A DNA stretch of 64,000 nucleotides from Leclercia sp. 29361. GTDB taxonomy: Bacteria; Pseudomonadota; Gammaproteobacteria; Enterobacterales; Enterobacteriaceae. The translations under genes were made by a program, and so were the position numbers. Location: contig NZ_CP049786.1 of the NCBI RefSeq assembly GCF_011290365.1, positions 2,480,001 to 2,544,000 of the forward strand. Direction: 5' to 3'. Shown here one piece after another: positions 36,518 to 44,655 of this stretch (the first letter of the stretch is position 1; the number at the start of each line of letters is the position of its first letter). The notes under the pieces are model-generated. The model did not search any database, was not told where the DNA came from, and saw only the letters and a list, made by a program, of their open reading frames with translations.

Positions 36518-37750
36518 GTGTTAAAAAGAAGATTACCTTACATGGAGATGTTGTTATTTATGGCTTTTTTTTCCGGAATCACTGGGCGGTTGTTCCTCAT
36601 TAACGTAATGACCGCCATTTCATACGCCTTCATATTGCCTGTAATGAGTCTTTTTTTAATAAATGGGTTACATGCTAGCCCAATTTTTATCACTTTCTAC
36701 AGCCTGGGGTTTGCCCTGTCAGGATTGTTTTTCAGCCAGCTGATGGGATCTCTTGCAGATAAGGGACATTCAGTCAGGCAGCTTTTCATGATTTCTGTTA
36801 CGTCGCTTTTTCTGGCGGGTTTAGCCTTCAGTTTCTGTCGTGAACCTATTGAGGCGCTGGCCATCGGCATTTTCTTGATGGGGCCAGGCAATGCGTCTAT
36901 CCCGTTACTTCTGTCGATGATCCGAAAGCATTCACTGACGGCAGGGCTTAACGCTACGCGACTCAATACGCAAATGCGTTCAGGCGTGTCAATTGTATGG
37001 ATTGCCGGACCGGCTCTGGCATTTGTCTTCGCCGACCGATTTGGCTTCACCTTTAATTTTCTGGCCTCTGCCCTGCTTGCGGCCATAACCTTACTTGCAA
37101 GCCAGTTTCTGCTTTCGAAGGATAAAAAAACTGTCAGTACAGGCAGAACAGAAACAGCTCAAGCCAGTAAAGCCCCTATCACGGCTATGATTTGGGCCCT
37201 GGGCGCAGTAATGATGCTGGCAAATTTATCCAATAACATGTACCTGACCATTATGCCGCTCTACCTGGTACACGAGCTTAATTTACCCGCTTCGTTTCCG
37301 GGCTTTCTGCTGGGTGCAACCGCGATAATGGAGATTCCCGTTATGCTTGCCGCAGCTCATCTGGCAGAGAAAACAGGGAAAGAGCCACTGATTATGGTCG
37401 GATTTCTCTTTGCTGCCGTCTATTACAGCCTGCTTCAGCTGGCCACTAACATGACCGAACTGATTGTGCTGCAACTTTTCAACGGATTATTCTTTGGTAT
37501 TTTTGTCGGCTTAGGCATTTCTCTTATTCAGGACGCGTTGCCTGAACGTAGCGGCTTCGCATCAGCATTTCACTCCAATGCCATGCGCACAGGCATGATG
37601 ACTGGCAATGGTATTGCCGGTCTGATGGCGCAAGTAGCAGGGTTTAAAATGACGCTGCTTGTTCCATTGTTATCAGTGTGTTGTGCTGCTTTGCTAATGC
37701 TTTGCATAAAGAGAAATCACCCAACAAAAAACTGTTCACCAATGGGCTGA
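36518..37750 (+). CDS. MFS transporter, SetA/SetB-like sugar efflux family
   Basis: This inner-membrane major-facilitator protein has up to 410 residues and about 12 helices. Features shared with SetA/SetB include the loop after helix 2 (GSLADKGHSVRQLFM), SIVWIAGPALAF and the second-half QDALPERSGFASAF. SetA/SetB export glucosides, lactose or IPTG; the substrate here is unknown. The GTG at 36518 is the longest start. ATG 36542 or 36548 also fit, and no start has a strong ribosome site. Sequence is AT-richer than core genes. It is followed by the mosaic relic at 37.8 kb. Confidence 0.84.
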   Translation: MLKRRLPYMEMLLFMAFFSGITGRLFLINVMTAISYAFILPVMSLFLINGLHASPIFITFYSLGFALSGLFFSQLMGSLADKGHSVRQLFMISVTSLFLAGLAFSFCREPIEALAIGIFLMGPGNASIPLLLSMIRKHSLTAGLNATRLNTQMRSGVSIVWIAGPALAFVFADRFGFTFNFLASALLAAITLLASQFLLSKDKKTVSTGRTETAQASKAPITAMIWALGAVMMLANLSNNMYLTIMPLYLVHELNLPASFPGFLLGATAIMEIPVMLAAAHLAEKTGKEPLIMVGFLFAAVYYSLLQLATNMTELIVLQLFNGLFFGIFVGLGISLIQDALPERSGFASAFHSNAMRTGMMTGNGIAGLMAQVAGFKMTLLVPLLSVCCAALLMLCIKRNHPTKNCSPMG

Positions 37751-37792
37751 CAGTGCTCATAAATATATGTACAAACCCGATTAACCGGTGCA

Positions 37793-37821
37793 TTCCGTCA
37801 TTTACTGCCGCCCGCCGACCA
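37793..37821. repeat. 29-bp repeat, copy 1 (left part of a mosaic relic)
   Basis: TTCCGTCATTTACTGCCGCC plus CGCCGACCA matches 41028-41056 at 28 of 29 positions. It is joined through ACCA to a mesD relic. Confidence 0.75.
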
Positions 37822-37882
37822 ACTGCGGAATGGCGCCGTTATCCCGCCAGGTTGCTAACGGCAAGCGAAGCGCCCCCGGCTG
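37818..37882 (+). pseudogene. Relic of a second mesD 3' end fused to a REP half-unit
   Basis: Bases 37818-37865 match mesD 28698-28745 at 46 of 48 positions and would encode NCGMAPLSRQVANGK. Both differences are third-position and silent (TTG to TTA, GTG to GTT). After the shared GCAAG the sequence continues as GCGAAGCGC..CCCGGCT, as in the REP unit that follows mesD at 28.8 kb. The last 50 or so bases of the gene are therefore deleted at a 5-bp microhomology. Confidence 0.8.
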
Positions 37883-37894
37883 TTCCCCGAAAAG

Positions 37895-38374
37895 TCAGGC
37901 AGCGATCGCAAAGGCCGCGACATACAGCCCGAATCCATATGCCATATGCGTGAGCAGACTAAGCAAGCGTGCCAGCCACGGGCGGGGTGTCCGTGACGCG
38001 GCAATGCCAAAACCAAACGCGGGCTGCAGGATCATGAAAGGTGCCAGTAACGTCAACAGACCTGTGAGGAGTGCTGTTGACACAGAGGGCTCGCTGAGCC
38101 AGAGAGTACCGTTCAGCAAAAGCGGTATAAAAGCAAAAATTATCCCGATCAGATAGTGGAAACCCCAGCCAGTCAATAACTCCCCCGGCATTCGCGACGT
38201 TGAGGCAATCGTATGATGGTAAAACTTTCCCTCGGGCAAAGTTAATATCCAGCGCCCCACCAGGCCATAGTTCAGTGGCGGAACCTTAAGGATGTATTTT
38301 TGACACCATGACCACAAATCCATCACCAGCGTTGCGCCAATGCCCACGATGACAGTTTTAACAATAATCATCAT
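37895..38374 (-). CDS. DUF2938-family membrane protein
   Basis: This 159-residue inner-membrane protein has about four helices (VKTVIVGIGATLVMDLWSW, GFHYLIGIIFAFIPLLL, ALLTGLLTLLAPFMIL, HMAYGFGLYVAAFAIAA). The arrangement with VPPLNYGLVGRWIL in the first loop is typical of DUF2938. The function is unknown. ATG 38374 is preferred over an in-frame TTG at 38380 because AGG lies about eight bases upstream. It is divergent from a MerR-type regulator, a common context for this family and a sign that the regulator controls it. Confidence 0.82.
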   Translation of the reverse strand: MMIIVKTVIVGIGATLVMDLWSWCQKYILKVPPLNYGLVGRWILTLPEGKFYHHTIASTSRMPGELLTGWGFHYLIGIIFAFIPLLLNGTLWLSEPSVSTALLTGLLTLLAPFMILQPAFGFGIAASRTPRPWLARLLSLLTHMAYGFGLYVAAFAIAA

Positions 38375-38451
38375 ATCCAATGCCTGATCCCTTTTTTCCG
38401 TGAAATGATAAGCTGGTTGCCAGTGTGCAACTTAAAGCGTGGTTTAAGTCA

Positions 38452-38877
38452 ATGATGAAAGAGCTGGATATCGGAGCAATTGCGGAGCTCTCCGGGGTTA
38501 GCCCCTCAGCGTTGCGCTATTACGAAAAAAAAGGGTTAATCAAACCTGTTGGCCGTAATGGTCTGAGACGGCAGTACCATGAAAATGTGCTTGGTAAACT
38601 GCAACTGATTGCGTTGGGACAGGCTGCTGGGTTTACTCTGGATGAAATTGCCTCGATGTTCGGGACGGAAGGTAAGATAGCGTTAGATCGCCAGCAACTT
38701 AATCAACGATCGAGGGAGATTGACGCGACCATTCGCAAACTGCAGCTTTTAAGTCGAGGGCTTAAGCATGTTGCGCAGTGTACGCAGCCAGAGCATACCG
38801 ATTGCGAAGAATTTAAAAGAGTGGTTGCGAAAGGGCTACGGCTGGTCGGATTTTCATCTTGCCGGACGCAACGCTGA
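38452..38877 (+). CDS. MerR-family transcriptional regulator
   Basis: The 141-residue product begins with a MerR winged HTH (LDIGAIAELSGVSPSALRYY at residues 4-23, then KKGLIKPVGRNG) and continues into a dimerisation helix (ALDRQQLNQRSREIDATIRK). Cysteines in the C-terminal part (QCTQPEHTDCEEF, SSCRTQR) could bind metal or sense redox, but this is not the SoxR iron-sulphur pattern. ATG 38452 and 38455 are both possible. An upstream GTG at 38425 adds a non-family tail. It is divergent from the DUF2938 gene, its likely target. The effector is unknown. Confidence 0.86.
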   Translation: MMKELDIGAIAELSGVSPSALRYYEKKGLIKPVGRNGLRRQYHENVLGKLQLIALGQAAGFTLDEIASMFGTEGKIALDRQQLNQRSREIDATIRKLQLLSRGLKHVAQCTQPEHTDCEEFKRVVAKGLRLVGFSSCRTQR

Positions 38878-38921
38878 CGAAAGCATCGGCTGAGCATAAG
38901 ACATAAAGCTAAAGGACAGAC

Positions 38922-39848
38922 ATGACAGCATATTCCAATTCTGATGCGGCAAGGGACTTACGCCCGGCCTTAGACAAGGCGCCCGCTGGTGCGGTGAAAG
39001 GAGAATGGTTCTTTATCACCGAACAGGCAGGCGTCTCCTCACAAACCGGAGGTTACATGTATGCCGACGGGAGTCACGTTGCAGAGGGTAACCACGCCTT
39101 ACAGAAGGTCCGGGAGGTTGTCGAGAAACTCGAAGCAGCACGGGTACAGCCCTTCAATAAGGTTATCGTTCACTGGACAAGGTCTAAAATACCGTTAATA
39201 CGGGGGCGCGTTACGGTTGAGACATTATTCGATGAGACAATTGTGCCGCGTGGTCCTCATGACCCGATTTATGAGGTTGCTGCTGTAGCAAGGCGAGCCT
39301 TCTGGGAAAGGTATGGCAGCGTCTCAGATGGCTTTACGGTTGAACGAGATGACGCGAACGTACACAACCAGACGAAATGGTTCGGGCCCCATCGCCGGGT
39401 GCTCAATATTAAGAGGAACACCACATTAACGCTGGCCACTGATGGCCTCTCAACGCCCTGGGCTGGCATTGCAGACCCGGAAAATGGCGTAGGATGCGAA
39501 CTTTTCATGGAATTAGACGCTTCGAGTATTACCAGCCAGCAGATTGATGACTGGGCTCATCTCTTGATTAACCTGGGGGATCTCATTGCCGATGGATATC
39601 AGGTTGCGGCTGATGTAGAAAAAAATGGCGCAATCCTGTTTTGCACTCTTACAGACGAATATAAACCAATGACCCGAATCATCCTCAACCGTGATAGCCG
39701 CAGGATTGATAATTTGCCTTTCGGTTCCGTTCCGCTCATTCGTGTAACGCCGATAGCAGAGTCAGAGATTGAACACCTGGACCAATCCGATGAATGGGCA
39801 TCAAGTGCAGCAAGACATGCTCTCGCGGAACGGCAGATAGCAATATAG
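38922..39848 (+). CDS. Protein with possible Suppressor-of-fused-like domain
   Basis: This 308-residue soluble protein has no signal or membrane segment. The central stretch TLATDGLSTPWAGI followed by GCELFMELDASSI resembles the SUFU-domain pattern (T-x-GLS-x-P ... EL-x-x-EL). Bacterial SUFU-like proteins often act as immunity proteins to polymorphic toxins. The N-terminal 100 residues (GEWFFITEQAGVSSQTGGYM) are not recognised. The ATG follows AAAGGACA. No toxin gene is adjacent, so the immunity role is only a suggestion. It lies 44 bp after merR and may be cotranscribed. Confidence 0.65.
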   Translation: MTAYSNSDAARDLRPALDKAPAGAVKGEWFFITEQAGVSSQTGGYMYADGSHVAEGNHALQKVREVVEKLEAARVQPFNKVIVHWTRSKIPLIRGRVTVETLFDETIVPRGPHDPIYEVAAVARRAFWERYGSVSDGFTVERDDANVHNQTKWFGPHRRVLNIKRNTTLTLATDGLSTPWAGIADPENGVGCELFMELDASSITSQQIDDWAHLLINLGDLIADGYQVAADVEKNGAILFCTLTDEYKPMTRIILNRDSRRIDNLPFGSVPLIRVTPIAESEIEHLDQSDEWASSAARHALAERQIAI

Positions 39849-40018
39849 ACAATTAACGCGACGTTATTCACGCCCCTTACGAGGCAGAGTGATTTCCGTC
39901 GCTTTCCTTAAAGGAAGAACAGCATCAAATGATTGAACCTTGTTCCCCAGGGGCTCAAGGAACTCATCGAAATTCTGCGAGAAGAAATAGAACTAACACA
40001 TGCAGTTTCAGCCTGAAT

Positions 40019-40051
40019 CAGGCTCAGGGATTCGCAAATCACCTGAGCCTG
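40019..40051. terminator. Hairpin downstream of the isomerase-like gene
   Basis: CAGGCTCAGG/CCTGAGCCTG is a 10-bp stem with a partly paired loop. It lies 15 bp past the stop at 40066. No clear U-tract follows on the minus strand, so terminator function is uncertain. Confidence 0.5.
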
Positions 40052-40065
40052 TATTTCATAACCTG

Positions 40066-40902
40066 TTATGGCTGTTTTTGAAGCATTTCCTTAAGGTTAT
40101 GACGTGATGTCGTAATGATAGCCCAGGGATCTTTTGGCGCGTCATGCTCGACAATATACCACTCAACCCCACTGCGTCTCCCCGCATTGATGATTGAGCG
40201 CCATTCCAGCAACCCTTCACCCGCCGGAGTGAAATTCATTTCGTCATCACGAATCCCGATAGCAGCGTTATCTTTTGCATGAATCGCGTAAATGCGTCCT
40301 GAATACCTTGTAATTATTGACCCAGGATCCTGTCCTCCACGTGCAGCCCATGCCACGTCGAGCTCAAGGCTAAGATTGTTTTGGTGGGTATATTTCATAA
40401 TCAAATCCAGGGCTGTCATATCATCATACTTCTTCATCTCAAAGTTATGATTATGGTAAGACAACGACATTCCTTCATTTCTTAACGTCTCTCCCATACG
40501 ATCAAGCCTCATGGCGTAATCTATCCATCCTTGTTTTGTCGTGGGTCGTTCATTAGCTTCAATCCATGGAACAACGAGGTGAGAGTTTCCTATGCCTTTG
40601 TTAAACGCAACAATTTTTTCGCGGTCGCTCTCAAGATCAGATAGCTGTACATGCGATGCAATAACGTTAAGCTGGTATTTTTTTAGCATTTTCTGCATTG
40701 TCGGTAAATCCAGGTGGTGATCACCGACAAGCTCTACCTGTGAAAATCCCGCTTTTCTGGCCATTGCGAACTGCGTATCTACATCACCAACATTTCTGAG
40801 TGTGTACATCTGAAGAGCTATATCGTCCTGTGCTTCGGTGTGGGCATACCCCACCATGCTTGCCATCATAAGGACACCACAAAAAAGCGTTTTTTTAATC
40901 AT
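40066..40902 (-). CDS. Exported sugar-phosphate isomerase/epimerase-fold protein
   Basis: This 278-residue protein has a Sec signal (MIKKTLFCGVLMMASMVGYA-HTEA) and a xylose-isomerase-like TIM barrel: IALQMYTLR, GFSQVELVGDHH, NVIASHVQL, LSYHNHNFEM, LELDVAWAARGG, YAIHAKDN, EWYIVEHD. His, Glu and Asp residues in these strands could form the usual metal site. Most relatives are cytoplasmic, so the signal peptide is notable. ATG 40902 is chosen; ATG 40914 is in frame but closer to the operator and lacks a ribosome site. A LacI-type palindrome lies 18 bp upstream. The substrate is unknown. Confidence 0.82.
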   Translation of the reverse strand: MIKKTLFCGVLMMASMVGYAHTEAQDDIALQMYTLRNVGDVDTQFAMARKAGFSQVELVGDHHLDLPTMQKMLKKYQLNVIASHVQLSDLESDREKIVAFNKGIGNSHLVVPWIEANERPTTKQGWIDYAMRLDRMGETLRNEGMSLSYHNHNFEMKKYDDMTALDLIMKYTHQNNLSLELDVAWAARGGQDPGSIITRYSGRIYAIHAKDNAAIGIRDDEMNFTPAGEGLLEWRSIINAGRRSGVEWYIVEHDAPKDPWAIITTSRHNLKEMLQKQP

Positions 40903-40920
40903 TATCGTTCTCATTAAAAA

Positions 40921-40932
40921 GTAATCGATTAC
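40921..40932. promoter_or_regulatory. LacI/GalR-type operator-like palindrome
   Basis: GTAATCGATTAC is a perfect 12-bp palindrome with the central CG typical of LacI-family sites. It is just upstream of the exported isomerase-like gene. No LacI-family gene is in the window. Confidence 0.6.
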
Positions 40933-41027
40933 AAAATATAATTCGACAGATTTTTAATACAACAAGCATCCCTAAAAATGTGAACTAAATCACTGAACGC
41001 CGCACTACGCTATTCCCGCCCTCTCCC

Positions 41028-41056
41028 TTCCGTCATTTCCTGCCGCCCGCCGACCA
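41028..41056. repeat. 29-bp repeat, copy 2
   Basis: It is the same 29 bp as 37793-37821, with one mismatch (C for A). It lies in the 270-bp gap between the isomerase-like and DUF4142 genes, at the right edge of the accessory region. Confidence 0.75.
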
Positions 41057-41188
41057 GGACAATAGCTTAATCTGCTGCCACACCCCACCCATCCACTATA
41101 CTGACCATTGCAGTTGTAATTTGGACAGCAGGAAATGCACGGTTAATGATCTGACATCAACCCTACCCATGACCATCAGGAGAACAAC

Positions 41189-41776
41189 ATGCAAAAGCGT
41201 AACAACCTGAAAGTGCTGCTGATTGCCTCAGCAGTCGCCGCCATGTTCGGCACTGTCGGCGTGCAGGCCCAGTCGACGAGCGCCGCCCAGAGTGACGCCG
41301 CAGCCCAGACCAGCTCCACCGGCTCCATGGCTAAGCTCAGTTCCGGGGACGAAAAAGCGTTGAAGGACATGGCGCAGGCTAATATCAATGAAGTTGCCGC
41401 CGCTAAGATCGCGCTGAGCAAGGCAGACAGCAGCGACGTCAAAGCCTTCGCCCAGAAGATGGTCGATGACCACGGCGCTGCCCTGACCAAAGTCCAGGCG
41501 GTCGCCCAACAAAAAGGGGTGACACTCCCGACTGAGCCGGATCCAGCCCATAAAGCCATGGCCGATAAGCTGGAAAAAGAGAGCGGCGACGCGTTTGACA
41601 AGATGTATATGGAGAATGCCGGCACCAAAGACCACAAGATGGTGTTGTCGAAACTGCAAAGTGACGCCAAAAACATCAAGGATCCCGATGTGAAGGCCCT
41701 GGCGGATGCACATACGCCGGTGGTTGAGCAGCATCTGAAGTCTGCCGAGCAGATGAAAATGGCAGCAGATAAATAA
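41189..41776 (+). CDS. DUF4142 periplasmic helical protein
   Basis: This 195-residue exported protein has a signal peptide ending near VQA-QSTS. A Ser/Ala/Gln-rich linker follows, then a four-helix DUF4142 domain (about residues 45-190) with ANINEVAAAKIALSKADSSD, FAQKMVDDHGAAL and AHTPVVEQHLKSAEQM. The fold is ferritin-like, but I see no full di-iron ligand set. The ATG follows AGGAG. It precedes SDR and GH15 genes in the same direction; a perfect hairpin after its stop suggests its transcript may end first. DUF4142 genes are often stress-induced. Confidence 0.88.
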   Translation: MQKRNNLKVLLIASAVAAMFGTVGVQAQSTSAAQSDAAAQTSSTGSMAKLSSGDEKALKDMAQANINEVAAAKIALSKADSSDVKAFAQKMVDDHGAALTKVQAVAQQKGVTLPTEPDPAHKAMADKLEKESGDAFDKMYMENAGTKDHKMVLSKLQSDAKNIKDPDVKALADAHTPVVEQHLKSAEQMKMAADK

Positions 41777-41787
41777 CCCGCCTGAAC

Positions 41788-41809
41788 TTCAGCCCGTTAA
41801 CGGGCTGAA
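41788..41809 (+). terminator. Palindromic hairpin after the DUF4142 gene
   Basis: TTCAGCCCGTT-AACGGGCTGAA is a perfect 22-bp palindrome. It is followed by TTCTC rather than a long T-run, so termination may be partial. Confidence 0.6.
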
Positions 41810-41893
41810 TTCTCAAATGTTCCCCCTGAAAGCGCGATATCCATCACATTATGCCAGGCTTTATATTCATCACCGAAATATAAGGAGCCTGCT

Positions 41894-42775
41894 ATGTCGC
41901 ATCACACCTCACCGGATCAGTACCCTCGCCCTCCTTTCCCCGAGCAACTTCAGCCCTGGCCGGGGCTCGCCTCGCAGATGACGCCTCAGGCCGACCATGG
42001 CGAGACCAGCTATCGCGGCACTGGCAGACTCAAAGGCCGCAAAGCGCTTATCACCGGCGGTGATTCGGGGATTGGCCGGGCGGTGGCGATTGCCTATGCT
42101 CGTGAAGGCGCAGACGTGGCCATTAATTATCTGCCCGAAGAGGAGAGCGACGCGGCGGAAGTGATCAAACTCATCCAGGCGGAAGGCCGTAAAGCCGTCG
42201 CTATCCCTGGCGATATTCGCACCGAGTCCTTCTGCGAAACCCTTGTGGAGCGCGCGGCCGCAGAGCTGGGCGGGCTTGATATCCTGGTGAACAATGCCGG
42301 GCGTCAGCAGTTCTCCACCTCGATTCGCACTCTCTCTACCGCCGACTTTGACGCCACCTTCAAAACCAACGTCTATGCCATGTTCTGGATCACCCGCGCC
42401 GCCCTCAACCATCTTTCGGCCGGCTCGGCGATTGTGAATACCTCCTCCGTTCAGGCCTTCGATCCTGACGCTATCGTGCTGGACTATGCCCAGACCAAAG
42501 CTGCTATCGTGGCCTTTACCAAATCGCTGGCCAAACAGTTGGGTAGCGAAGGCATACGCGTAAATGCCGTGGCGCCAGGCCCCTACTGGACGCCGTTGCA
42601 GGTGAGTGGCGGCCAGCCGCAGGAGAAGATCGTCAGCATGGGCTCCGGCACACCGATGGATCGCCCGGGACAACCGGTAGAAATTGCCTCGCTTTACGTG
42701 ACCCTTGCCTCCGATGAAAGTAGCTATTGTTCGGGCCAGGTATGGTGCGCAGACGGTGGCAACGGCACGCTTTAA
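41894..42775 (+). CDS. Short-chain dehydrogenase/reductase (YghA/GsiB-type)
   Basis: This 293-residue classical SDR carries the extended N-terminal tail (about 45 residues, Pro-rich) seen in YghA and the general-stress glucose-dehydrogenase-like proteins. The NAD(P) motif TGGDSGIGRA is at about residues 53-62. NNAG is present, and the catalytic YAQTK (Y-x3-K) is near residue 200. The ATG follows AAGGAG. It lies 48 bp upstream of the GH15 gene and is probably cotranscribed with it. The substrate is unknown; a role in aldehyde or sugar reduction under stress is inferred. Confidence 0.9.
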   Translation: MSHHTSPDQYPRPPFPEQLQPWPGLASQMTPQADHGETSYRGTGRLKGRKALITGGDSGIGRAVAIAYAREGADVAINYLPEEESDAAEVIKLIQAEGRKAVAIPGDIRTESFCETLVERAAAELGGLDILVNNAGRQQFSTSIRTLSTADFDATFKTNVYAMFWITRAALNHLSAGSAIVNTSSVQAFDPDAIVLDYAQTKAAIVAFTKSLAKQLGSEGIRVNAVAPGPYWTPLQVSGGQPQEKIVSMGSGTPMDRPGQPVEIASLYVTLASDESSYCSGQVWCADGGNGTL

Positions 42776-42822
42776 TTATCCGTAACGAAAAGACAACGCG
42801 GCCTGCTGCGCCAGACGAAGGG

Positions 42823-44655
42823 ATGACTCATTTGAAAAATGCTAAATACACTATGCCGTTGCGCGAGGAAGGATTTATTGGTCTGGGGGATTATGCCGCG
42901 ATCGGTGAGGGCCGCTCGGTGGCGCTCATCGCCCCGGATGGTTCGATCGACTGGTGGAGCGCGCCCAATCTCGACTCGCCGCCCCTTTTCGATCGACTAC
43001 TGGACCCGACCATCGGCGGTTTTTTCAGCCTGACCCCTGCGGTGGACTATTCCGTCTCGCGCGCCTATCGCGAGGACAGCAACGTGCTGGAAACCCGTTT
43101 TGAGACCAAAGATGGCACGGTGTTGTTAACCGAATCGATTAACAGCACCCTGGCGGGGCGTCTGCCCTGGAGTGAACTGGCCCGGCGGCTGGAAGGCGTC
43201 CGCGGCACCGTGCCTTTCCGGCTCCATCTGCGCTTCGGGACGATGGTCGAAACGCGCTCCCCCTGGCGGTCAGATACCTTCAAGGGGAGCGTTTACCATA
43301 TCGGCGATCTGATGGCGATGCTGCACACCAGCGAAAACGTCGTTATTACTCACGCTGATGACGAAGAGATCGAAGCGGAGATCACCCTCAAAAAGGGAAG
43401 CCGGGAAGTTGTCGCCCTGCTCGTCACCCAGAGCGAGCCGCTGGCGGTGCCGGACATTCAGGCGATTGATAACCGCATTGAAACCAGCCACACCGCCTGG
43501 CAGGACTGGGTGAAGGGGCTCAAATACGACGGCCTCTATAAAGATCACGTTATCCGTTCCGCGCTGGCGCTGAAGTTCCTCTGGTATTCACCAACCGGCG
43601 CGCTAGCCGCGGCGGCCACCACCTCCCTGCCGGAAGGGATCGGCGGCGAGAAAAACTACGACTACCGCTTCGCCTGGGTGAGAGATGCCTGCCTGATCAT
43701 TAAAGCCTTTACCTTCCTCGGCACCCTTGAGGAGTGTAAGGCGGCGTTTTCCTGGCTGTCGAAAACCATTATCAAACACGGCCCGGAGATGCAGGCCTGC
43801 TACACCCTCGAAGGCGAGCTGGTACCGGAAGAGCGTTACGCGGAACTCCAGGGCTACCGGGGTTCGCAGCCGGTACGCATTGGCAATAACGCCCGCGACC
43901 AGCGTCAACTGAGCATGTATGCCGATATGCTTGGTGTGGCAAAACTGTTTGTCGAAGCGGGCCATATTCTGGATACGGGCACCTCGCGCTTCCTCGGGCA
44001 TCTTGCCAATCAGTGCGCCGACCGCTGGCGCATGAAGGACTCCGGGATCTGGGAATTGCCGGAAGAGCGTCATTATACCCACTCGAAAATGTCCTGCTGG
44101 CTGGCGCTGGACTGCGCCGTGGTGCTGGCGGAGCACAGCCATATCGAACCGACATGGAAGGCGCGCTGGGAACGCGAGCGGGACCGCATCCGCGACTGGG
44201 TTGAAGAGCACTGCTGGTCCGAAACCCATCAGTCCTACTGCTTTTACGTCGGGGACGGCGGGCAGCTGGACGCCTCCCTGGCGCTGGTTTCACGCTACGG
44301 CATGAAAGTGAACCCGAAACGCATGAAGCTGACCTATGAGGCTATCCATCGCGAGCTGGGCCATAACAGCGCGATGGTCTACCGGTACAGCGGCGTCGAG
44401 CAGGAGGAGAGTACCTTCATCGCCTGTTCATTCTGGCTGGCAGAGGCCTGGGCCTCGATGGACGAGCCAGCAGTTGGCGAGGAGATGATGGAGGAAATTC
44501 TGGAGACGCTGTGCCACCGCGGCAACGTTGAAACCTTCAATGAGATGTTTGATACCCGCACCGGCGAATGGGTGGGCAATATGCCCCAGGGCCTGAGCCA
44601 TCTCGCCCTCATCTGCGCGGCGCAGGCCATCAGCGAGCATCACGGGCCCGAATGA
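42823..44655 (+). CDS. Glycoside hydrolase family 15 protein (glucoamylase/trehalase-like)
   Basis: This cytoplasmic GH15 enzyme has about 610 residues. An N-terminal beta-sandwich (FIGLGDYAAIGEGRSVALIA, DGSIDWWSAP) leads into an (alpha/alpha)6 barrel with YDYRFAWVRDA, a conserved GH15 stretch near the substrate site. The late segments GVEQEESTFIACSFW and NMPQGLSHLALI complete the barrel. Bacterial members hydrolyse trehalose or malto-oligosaccharides. The start is uncertain: ATG 42823 sits almost on its GAAGGG site, while TTG 42832 has better spacing. The end overlaps the convergent EamA gene by 26 bp. Confidence 0.87.
   Translation: MTHLKNAKYTMPLREEGFIGLGDYAAIGEGRSVALIAPDGSIDWWSAPNLDSPPLFDRLLDPTIGGFFSLTPAVDYSVSRAYREDSNVLETRFETKDGTVLLTESINSTLAGRLPWSELARRLEGVRGTVPFRLHLRFGTMVETRSPWRSDTFKGSVYHIGDLMAMLHTSENVVITHADDEEIEAEITLKKGSREVVALLVTQSEPLAVPDIQAIDNRIETSHTAWQDWVKGLKYDGLYKDHVIRSALALKFLWYSPTGALAAAATTSLPEGIGGEKNYDYRFAWVRDACLIIKAFTFLGTLEECKAAFSWLSKTIIKHGPEMQACYTLEGELVPEERYAELQGYRGSQPVRIGNNARDQRQLSMYADMLGVAKLFVEAGHILDTGTSRFLGHLANQCADRWRMKDSGIWELPEERHYTHSKMSCWLALDCAVVLAEHSHIEPTWKARWERERDRIRDWVEEHCWSETHQSYCFYVGDGGQLDASLALVSRYGMKVNPKRMKLTYEAIHRELGHNSAMVYRYSGVEQEESTFIACSFWLAEAWASMDEPAVGEEMMEEILETLCHRGNVETFNEMFDTRTGEWVGNMPQGLSHLALICAAQAISEHHGPE

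Noticed and set aside
37788..38156. Plus-strand frame containing NCGMAPLSRQVANGK
   Set aside because: The matching residues come from the 48-bp mesD relic; the rest is antisense to the DUF2938 gene.
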